Positions 1 to 6,465 of a DNA stretch of 8,024 bases are shown piece by piece. Origin of the DNA: Tenericutes bacterium HGW-Tenericutes-5 (lineage in GTDB: Bacteria > Bacillota_I > Bacilli_A > Izemoplasmatales > Hujiaoplasmataceae); the NCBI GenBank assembly GCA_002839125.1, contig PGXI01000064.1:1-8024 (forward strand). The letters are read 5' to 3'. The notes beneath the pieces were generated by a model. The model did no database searches. It was not told the origin of the DNA and worked only from the letters and a program-made list of their open reading frames with translations. The position numbers and the translations under genes are program-made. Numbering within the stretch: the first letter of the stretch is position 1; each line of letters begins with the position of its first letter.

Positions 1-1
1 T

Positions 2-184
2 TTAGACGATACTATTAATAAAGGAGATACTATTATTTTAAATCCCGTTGTAACAGGCGGGACATCTGTTTATGATTATTTATGGTATCCTTCTTATTTA
101 AAGACATCATCCATTGCAGTATCTCCTACTACATCTACAAAATATGGAATTAAAGTTTCAAGTGGAAATTGTTATGTAAAAAAA
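2..184 (+). CDS. Partial coding segment resembling the end of a PKD/Ig-like domain, in frame with recX
   Basis: This is the only stop-free frame at the left edge; the other two + frames hit stops within the first 40 bases. It runs 61 codons and continues straight into the RecX frame. With about one third GC, 61 codons without a stop would occur by chance only around 1% of the time, so it is probably real coding sequence. The translation has the rhythm of a PKD/Ig-like beta-sandwich repeat of secreted bacterial surface proteins: a GDTIILNP strand, a GGTSVYDYLWYP strand with the core Trp, then SPTTSTKYGIKV and a late Cys (GNCYV). There is no start inside it, so the gene would begin left of the window. 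Three explanations fit: the tail of a surface-protein gene whose stop was lost through an indel, a contig-end chimera, or a true fusion to RecX. A fusion is least likely, since PKD-type domains are extracellular and RecX is cytoplasmic. The family call is by eye only. Confidence 0.4.
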
Positions 185-964
185 ATGATTAAAGTTCAAG
201 AACTAAGGAAAAAAGGGAAAAATTATCTAGTTACAATCAGCAAAGATTCTCATGAGACTGAATACCTTGTCAGTGAAGACATAATCATTGAATATCGACT
301 TTTATCCGGAAAAGAACTTTTAGACGAACAATATAAAAAACTTCTAAATGCAATTAATAAGGACTCTATCTATCAAAAACTACTTAAATATGCATTATTT
401 AAACCAAGAACAAAAAAAGAAATATTTATGTATCTCGATAAATTAAAAGTTGATGAAATGGGTTATTTTCTAACGAAACTGGAAAAACTTAGATTGTTGA
501 ATGATGATTTATACGCAGAAAACTATGTTTCAGAGTCGATAAATTATAAGAAAATTGGGCCAAGAAAAATCCATGATGATTTAAGAACTAAAGGTTTATC
601 AGATATATTGATTTTGAAATATCTCAATAATTACCCTAAAGATTTAAGAACTAAAAACATTGAATACTGGTTTGAAAAGAAACTAAGAGCCATTAAAAAC
701 AAACCCTATTTAATCGTCAAAAAAAATCTTCTAACAGCAATATTGAATAAAGGTTTTGATTACGAAGAAGTTATCTCGTTTCTGGATATTAAAGATAAAG
801 TTCTTCATGATGAAGCAAATGAAGAAGAAGCTTTAAAGAAAGAATTATTAAAACTTAAAGAACAATATCATAAAAAAGATTTAAAAACACCATTGAATCA
901 ATATCTTATCCAAAAATTATTGGCTAAAGGCTATCAATATACCAATATCAAAAAATACCTATAA
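185..964 (+). CDS. recX: RecX family regulator of RecA
   Basis: RecX binds RecA filaments in the cytoplasm and modulates, usually inhibits, recombination and the SOS response. The 259 residues match the length of Bacillota RecX proteins (about 260). The N-terminal beta segment (about 1-45) has the typical IKVQELRKKGKNYLVTI and SGKEL pattern. All-helical three-helix repeats follow: about 63-108 with the FKPRTKKEI signature (72-80), about 109-150 with YKKIGPRKIHDDLRTKGL (121-138), about 158-205 with LLTAILNKGFDYEEVISFL, and about 215-259 ending LLAKGYQYTNIKKYL. ATG 185 gives the expected N-terminus. However, it has no well-placed Shine-Dalgarno: AGTGGA at 161-166 is 18 nt away. Its frame is also open to the left edge, so the start is less secure than the family. 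The stop is 18 nt before glgB, so recX is probably co-transcribed with the glycogen genes, which is functionally unexpected. Confidence 0.85.
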   Translation: MIKVQELRKKGKNYLVTISKDSHETEYLVSEDIIIEYRLLSGKELLDEQYKKLLNAINKDSIYQKLLKYALFKPRTKKEIFMYLDKLKVDEMGYFLTKLEKLRLLNDDLYAENYVSESINYKKIGPRKIHDDLRTKGLSDILILKYLNNYPKDLRTKNIEYWFEKKLRAIKNKPYLIVKKNLLTAILNKGFDYEEVISFLDIKDKVLHDEANEEEALKKELLKLKEQYHKKDLKTPLNQYLIQKLLAKGYQYTNIKKYL

Positions 965-971
965 AAGGGAG
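965..971 (+). promoter_or_regulatory. Ribosome binding site of glgB
   Basis: AAGGGAG sits immediately after the recX stop and 11 nt before ATG 983. It supports this start and places glgB translation right behind recX on one transcript. Confidence 0.65.
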
Positions 972-982
972 TTAAAAAAAGT

Positions 983-2836
983 ATGAACGAACTGGATCTA
1001 TTTTTATTTAATGAAGGCAGATTAAAAGAAGCGTACAAGCTATTTGGCTCACATTTAGTCAAAGACGAATCAGGAAATATTACTGGTGTCGATTTTAGAG
1101 TTTATGCTCCACACGCTAAAGTTGTTTCTGTGGTGGGTGAATTCAATAATTGGGACTCAAGAACTCATGTAATGAAAAAAGAAGATGATTTTGGCATCTA
1201 TCATTTATATATTGAAGGTATTGGTGAATGGACTAAATATAAATACTGTATCGTTACTGCTTATGGAGCAACAATCTTCAAAGCAGATCCATATGCTTAC
1301 TTTTCAGATAACCGTCCCGAAACTGCTTCAAAGGTATATGATATTGATGGATATGTTTGGCATGATGACACTTACATAAATAACCGTAAAAAAATCAATC
1401 ACTTTGAAGATAAATTGTCTGTCTATGAACTTCACTTGGGTAGTTGGATGACAAAACCAGATGGCTCTTTTCATAAATATAACGAACTAGTTGACCTATT
1501 AATACCTTATGTCAAGAAACATGGTTTTTCCCATATTGAGATTATGCCGGTTGTAGAACATCCTTTGGATGAATCTTGGGGTTATCAAGGAACTGGTTAT
1601 TATAGCGCTACATCAAGATTTGGAGTACCGAAAGATCTAATGTATTTAATCGACAAATGTCATGAAAATAATATTGGTGTAATCATGGACTGGGTACCAG
1701 GACATATTTGTAAGGATGCGCATGGTCTTTATATGTTTGATGGAGAACCACTATATGAATATGAAGACTATAATATCAGAGAAAACGTTGTTTGGGGAAC
1801 GGTGAATTTAGATTTAGGTAAAGGTATTGTTAAAAGCTTTTTAATCTCCAACGCGTACTTTTGGATGGATTATTTTCACATTGATGGTTTCCGAATTGAT
1901 GCAGTTTCAAACATTATTTACTATCTAGGAAACATGCACGTAGGGACCAATCATGGCGCAATAGAATTTCTTAAGAACTTATCTTATGCGGTTAAAGAAA
2001 AAGATTATTCTGTGTTGCTATTCGCCGAAGATTCTACAACTTTCCCTAACCTTACTAAAGGTGTTTTAGATGGTGGGGTTGGTTTTGACTACAAATGGAA
2101 TATGGGTTGGATGAATGATACTTTAAGATATTTTGCAAAAGATCCAATCTATAGAAAATATCATCATGATTTAATAACTTTTGGAATGGTTTATGCTTAT
2201 TCAGAAAATTTCATCTTACCGTTATCTCATGACGAAGTTGTTCATGGCAAAAAATCTTTAGTTGATAAAATGCCTGGAGATTATTGGCAAAAATTTGCTA
2301 ATTATAGGCTTCTAATGGGCTTGCAATTTACTCATCCGGGTAAAAAACTTCTTTTCATGGGAGGCGAGTTCGCCCAAATGCATGAATGGAAAGATAAAGA
2401 AGAACTTGATTGGCATTTATTAGAGTATCCAATGCATAACGGAGCTAATCGTTTTGTTAGAGACTTAATAGCGGTATACAATCATCATAGCTGTTTCTAT
2501 GAGTTAGATCACGCAAAAGAAGGTTTTACATGGATTGACCAAACCAATTATGATCAATCAATATTTTCTTTTGTCCGCTTTGGTAAGGACAAATTAAATC
2601 ATTGCATAGTTGTTTTAAATATGACTCCAACTCCTTATACAGAATTTCGGATTGGCGTACCTGAATCTGGTACTTATGAAGAAATATTAAACTCTGATAA
2701 GGAAATATATGGAGGATCAAATATCTATAACGGTGAAATACTTAAAACTGAAGAAATCTTCAATCACGGATATAAACAATCAATAACTTTAAACGTTGCA
2801 CCATTAGCAATTTCTATTATCAAATACAAAAGATAG
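983..2836 (+). CDS. glgB: 1,4-alpha-glucan branching enzyme (GH13)
   Basis: GlgB cuts alpha-1,4-glucan chains and re-attaches them through alpha-1,6 bonds to make glycogen branches. At 617 residues it is the short bacterial form, similar to the Bacillus enzyme and lacking the extra N-terminal domain of the E. coli one. A CBM48 domain (about 20-115) has DFRVYAPHAKVVSVVGEFNNW at 37-57. The GH13 barrel follows (about 130-500), then a C-terminal beta domain (about 510-617). Catalytic regions are intact: DWVPGH (236-241), GFRIDAV with nucleophile D306, LLFAEDST with acid/base E349, and LPLSHDEVVHGK with transition-state Asp D417. GGEFAQMHEW (460-469) is also typical. The residue after the acid/base is D350, where Glu is more usual. 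AAGGGAG (965-971) lies 11 nt before the ATG. No promoter or terminator is visible in the gap from recX, and glgC follows after 11 nt. Confidence 0.97.
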   Translation: MNELDLFLFNEGRLKEAYKLFGSHLVKDESGNITGVDFRVYAPHAKVVSVVGEFNNWDSRTHVMKKEDDFGIYHLYIEGIGEWTKYKYCIVTAYGATIFKADPYAYFSDNRPETASKVYDIDGYVWHDDTYINNRKKINHFEDKLSVYELHLGSWMTKPDGSFHKYNELVDLLIPYVKKHGFSHIEIMPVVEHPLDESWGYQGTGYYSATSRFGVPKDLMYLIDKCHENNIGVIMDWVPGHICKDAHGLYMFDGEPLYEYEDYNIRENVVWGTVNLDLGKGIVKSFLISNAYFWMDYFHIDGFRIDAVSNIIYYLGNMHVGTNHGAIEFLKNLSYAVKEKDYSVLLFAEDSTTFPNLTKGVLDGGVGFDYKWNMGWMNDTLRYFAKDPIYRKYHHDLITFGMVYAYSENFILPLSHDEVVHGKKSLVDKMPGDYWQKFANYRLLMGLQFTHPGKKLLFMGGEFAQMHEWKDKEELDWHLLEYPMHNGANRFVRDLIAVYNHHSCFYELDHAKEGFTWIDQTNYDQSIFSFVRFGKDKLNHCIVVLNMTPTPYTEFRIGVPESGTYEEILNSDKEIYGGSNIYNGEILKTEEIFNHGYKQSITLNVAPLAISIIKYKR

Positions 2837-2840
2837 GTGA
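2835..2840 (+). promoter_or_regulatory. Ribosome binding site of glgC, overlapping the glgB stop codon
   Basis: AGGTGA overlaps the last two bases of the glgB TAG stop and lies 7 nt before ATG 2848. The overlap suggests that ribosomes terminating on glgB feed directly into glgC. Confidence 0.75.
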
Positions 2841-2847
2841 AAACTAT

Positions 2848-3978
2848 ATGAAAAAAATGCTAGCAATGATTTTAGTCGGTGGTAGAGGTACAAGATTAGG
2901 CGATATTACTAAAAAAATAGCTAAACCAGCTGTTTCTTTTGGGGCGAAATATCGCCTTATTGATTTCACTTTAAGCAATCTCTCCAACTCTACTATCTCA
3001 ACTGTTGGCATCGTTACTCAATATGAACCTTTTGAACTAATGAACTATATCGGTTCTGGCGCTTCATGGGATTTAGATTATATTGATGGCGGAATAAGGT
3101 TTTTAACTCCTTACTCTCAACAAGGAGACGTTTTGTGGCAAAAAGGTACTGCTCACGCTATTAAACAATATTATCGTTTCATCGAAGAATATAAGGCTGA
3201 ATACGTTTTAATTCTATCCGGTGACCATATCTATAAAATGGATTATAACGAAATGCTAAAAACTCATATTGAACAAAAAGCTGAAGTAACAATAGCTGCT
3301 ACAAACATTAGTTATAAAGAAGCAAGTCGGTTTGGAATTCTAGAAATTAATGAGGATAATCGTTTAATAAACTTTACGGAAAAACCTACAAATCCAAAAT
3401 CCACCCTAGCATCTATGGGAATATACATCTTCTCTACAAGTGTATTAAAAGAACTATTCAACCGTGAGGAAGAAGAAGATTTGACTGATTTCGGTAAGGA
3501 TATAATTCCTCATTGCTTGAGAATGAAGAGGGATTTAGCAGTTCATATTTTTAAAGATTACTGGAGAGATGTCGGAACGATACTTTCTCTATATAATTCC
3601 AATATGGATCTATTAGAAGATTTTAACTTTTTGGGCCTCAATTCAAGTAAGAATTTCCCCATCTTTTCAAAATCATTAAATCTACCTCCGCATATTGTTA
3701 TGGATACCGGTAGCGTTACTTCAAGTGTAATCGCTGACGGATCGATTATAGCTGGTAAAGTTGATCATTCAACGCTTGCTTACTCTACTGTTGTAGGACT
3801 TAACTCAACAGTTGAAGATTCGGTTATCTTGCCAAATGTTAAGATTGGAAATAATGTTTATCTTAAAAAGGTTATAGTCAATCAAGATGTTGAGATCCCT
3901 GATAACTATCATTATTCATCAAACGAAGTTTGTCTGTTAACAGAAGACAACCTTTTGGAAGTAGGTGAAATCAAATGA
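2848..3978 (+). CDS. glgC: Glucose-1-phosphate adenylyltransferase (ADP-glucose pyrophosphorylase, catalytic subunit)
   Basis: GlgC converts ATP and glucose-1-phosphate to ADP-glucose and pyrophosphate, the committed step of bacterial glycogen synthesis. The 376 residues fit the Bacillota family. The nucleotidyltransferase domain (about 1-255) has the nucleotide loop GGRGTRLG (11-18), AKPAVSFGAKYRLIDF (25-40), SGDHIYKMDY (124-133) with catalytic Asp D126, glucose-1-phosphate motif FTEKP (176-180), ASMGIYIF (188-195), DFGKDIIP (214-221) and YWRDVGTI (238-245). A C-terminal left-handed beta-helix of hexapeptide repeats spans about 282-352. The nucleotide loop is preceded by V10 where Ala is usual. 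Q98 occupies the WQKGT position where many bacterial enzymes have Tyr (W-Y-x-G-T), a residue linked to substrate and effector binding in the E. coli enzyme. The gene ends in a 4-nt ATGA overlap with the GlgD-GlgA gene, whose GlgD half is its likely partner subunit. Confidence 0.96.
   Translation: MKKMLAMILVGGRGTRLGDITKKIAKPAVSFGAKYRLIDFTLSNLSNSTISTVGIVTQYEPFELMNYIGSGASWDLDYIDGGIRFLTPYSQQGDVLWQKGTAHAIKQYYRFIEEYKAEYVLILSGDHIYKMDYNEMLKTHIEQKAEVTIAATNISYKEASRFGILEINEDNRLINFTEKPTNPKSTLASMGIYIFSTSVLKELFNREEEEDLTDFGKDIIPHCLRMKRDLAVHIFKDYWRDVGTILSLYNSNMDLLEDFNFLGLNSSKNFPIFSKSLNLPPHIVMDTGSVTSSVIADGSIIAGKVDHSTLAYSTVVGLNSTVEDSVILPNVKIGNNVYLKKVIVNQDVEIPDNYHYSSNEVCLLTEDNLLEVGEIK
3963..3978 (+). promoter_or_regulatory. 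Ribosome binding site and ATGA start/stop overlap coupling glgC to the GlgD-GlgA gene
   Basis: AGGTGA (3963-3968) lies inside the last codons of glgC, 6 nt before ATG 3975. The start overlaps the glgC TGA stop as ATGA. This is a classic translational-coupling arrangement and also shows that TGA is a stop codon here. Confidence 0.8.
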
Positions 3979-6389
3979 GAGATTTATTCTTAGTTGTTGA
4001 CGCTACTTCTAGAGGCAACTTCTCAAAATTAACTCGTCATAGGGTACCCGGAGCTATTCCATTCGGAGGGAAATACCGTTTGATTGACTTTACTTTATCA
4101 AATTGTAAAAACTCCGGAATTAATAATGTTGCGATTTTTCCTTATGGAAATTACCGCTCTTTATCTGACCATATCGGTAGTGGGGATAGATGGGATTTAA
4201 GTAGAAGACATGACGGAATCTTTATTCTGCCACCAAAAAATTTAAGTATTACTTTAGAAAATGAAATAAGTTTTCAAAGAATGTACGAACACATCGAATA
4301 TTTCTTTCGTAGTAACCAAGAATATGCCATTATAACTACAGCTAATATGGTTTGGAATGTTGATTACTACCAATTTTTAGAAGAACATCTAAAGTATGAA
4401 GCTGATTTGACTGAAGTTTTATCAGACATGCGTAAAGTATTAAAAACCTATATAATTTCCAAAAAATTATTGCTTGAATACATAGAAAACTATGATCAAA
4501 TCGCTTTCCGTAATTTATCGGATGTCTTTGACTATGGACCAAGCATTAAGAAGCACACCATAGTGATTGATACATTTTCCTATAATATCAATTCCGCAAA
4601 CGAACTTTATGAAGCCAATATGCAAATCCTATTACCGTGGGTCAGAAAGCAGTTATTCTTAGAATCAAGACCTATCTATTCAAAAGAAACAATGTCAGCT
4701 CCATCTAGATATGGTGATTTCGCAAAAGTAAAAAATTCAATCATCGCTTCGGGGGCTGTGATTGAAGGTGAGGTAGAAAATTCGATTATCGGCCGTAAAG
4801 TAAAGGTGCATTACGGCGCGAAAATTAAAGATTCAATTATTATGAATCAATCTGTTATTGAAAATGATGCCTTAGTTGAATATTCAATCTTTGATAAAGA
4901 AACCAAAGTGTTAAAAGGATCAGTTGTGACCGGAGAAGAAGATGAAATCTTCGTGTCCGAGAAAAAGCAAATCGTCACAACCCATCAGAAACTCGCAATT
5001 TTACAATTGAGCGCCGAGTGTTATCCGTATATTAAAACCGGTGGTTTAGCAGATGTTGTCGGAGCTTTAGCAGAAGAGTTCTCAAATATGGGTAAAAAAT
5101 CACAAGTGATGTTACCGCTTTATCCACAGATAAAAGAAAAGTATGATTTGTTATTGGAACTAAAAGTATCTAACTCAGTTAAATATGATAATAAAATGTA
5201 TAAAGTGAATCTATATACAATCACAAATACCAATACGGTATATTATTTTATCGAATCCTATGATTTCTTTGAAAGAGAAAAAATCTACGGTTATGAAGAT
5301 GACGGCGATCGATTCGCATTTTTCACTGTAGCGGCTCTATCATTCTTAGATGCTATTGATGAACATCCAGATATCATTCATATCCACGACTGGCATTTAG
5401 GCTTATTGCCACTATTGCTAAAAATAAGAAACATAGATATTAAAACCTTGATGACCATTCATAATATTGAATATCAAGGCATCTATGATCTAGATATTTT
5501 AAGAAAACTAGAGATAGATAATCCACTTCAATACACAAGACTAAGTAAATTAAACTTTATGGAAATCGGTCTCAATAACGCTACTAAAATATCAACTGTT
5601 TCAGAAACATATAAGGATGAACTGCGCTATGAGTATTATTCAAAAAATCTAGTGGAGATAATCAATAAACGTTTTAGAGATTTTTATGGAATTCTAAATG
5701 GTTTAAGCAAGGATGTAAATCCAGCTGAAGATTTAGAAATCGCCATGAAGTATAATCTTGTAAATGTCTTTACTGCTAAAAAAGTCAATAAAATTGACCT
5801 TCAAAGAAGGCTAAATATCAACCAAGGCGATAACTATTTAATTATCGGTATGGTCTCAAGAATCGTTGAACAAAAAGGCTTTGAAATCATAATCCCAGCA
5901 CTTCATCAAATTCTTGAAAATCAAGAAATTGAGTTTGTTATTCTTGGGACTGGCGATGAAGTTTATCTCGAACAACTAAAAACTTTAAAAGAAAGATTCC
6001 CAGACCGAGTAAGTATAAACCTAACATATGATGCAACTAAACCAAGCTATATTTACGCGGGAGCTGATGTTTTCTTAATGCCATCAAGATATGAACCTTG
6101 TGGCATCGGACAAATGATTGCCCTTCGTTATGGAACGATTCCGCTTGTAAGACAAACCGGGGGATTAAATGACACAATCGATAATTTTGATACCTCAAGC
6201 AAGCGTGGCAATGGCTTTAAGTTCTTTAATTATGATACAAGAGATTTATTATTCCAACTTAACAACGCCTTTAATCTACACAAGAATAATAAATCTGATT
6301 GGAACCAATTAATAATCAACGCGATGAATTCGAGATTTTCACTGACAGATTCAGCGAAAAAATACTTAGAATTATATCAAATGATATAA
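3975..6389 (+). CDS. GlgD-GlgA fusion: non-catalytic ADP-glucose pyrophosphorylase subunit joined to glycogen synthase
   Basis: One 804-residue ORF carries two whole proteins. Residues 1 to about 335 are GlgD of the short Bacillus type (about 340 aa there), with FGGKYRLIDFTLSN (30-43), DHIGSGDRWDL (65-75) and a beta-helix tail (about 250-320) with VIEGEVENSII. It lacks the GGRGTRLG loop and the EKP site, and the catalytic Asp of GlgC is N124, so it should be regulatory. Residues about 338-804 are GlgA (GT5, GT-B fold, 466 aa against about 477 usual). This half has ADP-glucose motif KTGGLADVVGAL (354-365), HDWH (471-474), IHNIEYQGIY (495-504), TVSETY (541-546), SRIVEQKG (628-635), SRYEPCG with E707 and RQTGGLNDTI (726-735). 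GlgA transfers glucose from ADP-glucose to alpha-1,4 chains. The linker (about 320-337) is acidic then Lys-rich, with no internal ATG and no well-spaced Shine-Dalgarno. GlgD and GlgA are adjacent genes in Bacillus, so simple stop loss explains the fusion. A sequencing error cannot be wholly excluded. Confidence 0.93.
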   Translation: MRDLFLVVDATSRGNFSKLTRHRVPGAIPFGGKYRLIDFTLSNCKNSGINNVAIFPYGNYRSLSDHIGSGDRWDLSRRHDGIFILPPKNLSITLENEISFQRMYEHIEYFFRSNQEYAIITTANMVWNVDYYQFLEEHLKYEADLTEVLSDMRKVLKTYIISKKLLLEYIENYDQIAFRNLSDVFDYGPSIKKHTIVIDTFSYNINSANELYEANMQILLPWVRKQLFLESRPIYSKETMSAPSRYGDFAKVKNSIIASGAVIEGEVENSIIGRKVKVHYGAKIKDSIIMNQSVIENDALVEYSIFDKETKVLKGSVVTGEEDEIFVSEKKQIVTTHQKLAILQLSAECYPYIKTGGLADVVGALAEEFSNMGKKSQVMLPLYPQIKEKYDLLLELKVSNSVKYDNKMYKVNLYTITNTNTVYYFIESYDFFEREKIYGYEDDGDRFAFFTVAALSFLDAIDEHPDIIHIHDWHLGLLPLLLKIRNIDIKTLMTIHNIEYQGIYDLDILRKLEIDNPLQYTRLSKLNFMEIGLNNATKISTVSETYKDELRYEYYSKNLVEIINKRFRDFYGILNGLSKDVNPAEDLEIAMKYNLVNVFTAKKVNKIDLQRRLNINQGDNYLIIGMVSRIVEQKGFEIIIPALHQILENQEIEFVILGTGDEVYLEQLKTLKERFPDRVSINLTYDATKPSYIYAGADVFLMPSRYEPCGIGQMIALRYGTIPLVRQTGGLNDTIDNFDTSSKRGNGFKFFNYDTRDLLFQLNNAFNLHKNNKSDWNQLIINAMNSRFSLTDSAKKYLELYQMI

Positions 6390-6390
6390 T
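6382..6390 (+). promoter_or_regulatory. Candidate extended -10 promoter overlapping the GlgD-GlgA stop codon
   Basis: TGATATAAT fits the extended -10 consensus TGnTATAAT exactly and overlaps the end of the upstream gene. I see no good -35 hexamer, which extended -10 promoters can lack. Transcription would start near 6397 and give glgP a leader of about 70 nt. In AT-rich DNA such matches also arise by chance. Confidence 0.35.
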
Positions 6391-6438
6391 AAGAAACCGT
6401 TGTCATGTAAAGCAAAATATCACTATAAGCAGTAAAAA

Positions 6439-6447
6439 TGGTATAAT
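6439..6447 (+). promoter_or_regulatory. Candidate extended -10 promoter just upstream of glgP
   Basis: TGGTATAAT is a second exact TGnTATAAT match in the same gap. It would start transcripts near 6454, leaving only about 12 nt before the glgP ATG and placing the Shine-Dalgarno at the extreme 5' end. No convincing -35 lies 17-18 nt upstream; TTGTCA at 6400-6405 is 36 nt away. glgP may have its own promoter as well as read-through from the upstream genes. Confidence 0.4.
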
Positions 6448-6452
6448 AAACA

Positions 6453-6460
6453 AGAGGTGA
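6453..6460 (+). promoter_or_regulatory. Ribosome binding site of glgP
   Basis: AGAGGTGA lies 5 nt before ATG 6466. It is the strongest Shine-Dalgarno in the window and fixes the glgP start. Confidence 0.8.
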
Positions 6461-6465
6461 ATATT

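Noticed and set aside
920..948. Possible glgB promoter at the end of recX (TTGGCT, 17 nt, CAATAT)
   Set aside because: Both hexamers are poor matches and the DNA is AT-rich coding sequence; not enough to call.
1185..1379. Short + strand ORF of 64 codons inside glgB
   Set aside because: Lies wholly within a well-conserved gene in another frame, with no recognisable product or Shine-Dalgarno; a shadow ORF.
2526..2720. Minus-strand ORF of 64 codons opposite glgB
   Set aside because: Antisense to a confident gene, without its own signals or family likeness.
4342..4542. Minus-strand ORF of 66 codons opposite the GlgD half
   Set aside because: Antisense shadow within a confident coding frame.
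4932..4955. Internal start for a separate GlgA (GTG at 4953, giving 478 codons)
   Set aside because: The only nearby Shine-Dalgarno-like GGAG (4932-4935) is 17 nt from the GTG, too far, and homology to GlgA begins about 12 residues later. The fused frame explains the sequence better.
4741..5100. Apparent rise in GC around the GlgD-GlgA junction
   Set aside because: A hand count gives about 38% over 360 bases, but a glgC row of sequence (3001-3060) reaches the same value, so it is not a clear sign of transfer or chimerism.
6390..6465. Terminator or riboswitch between the GlgD-GlgA gene and glgP
   Set aside because: I found no GC-rich stem followed by a T-run and no structured leader in the 76 bases.
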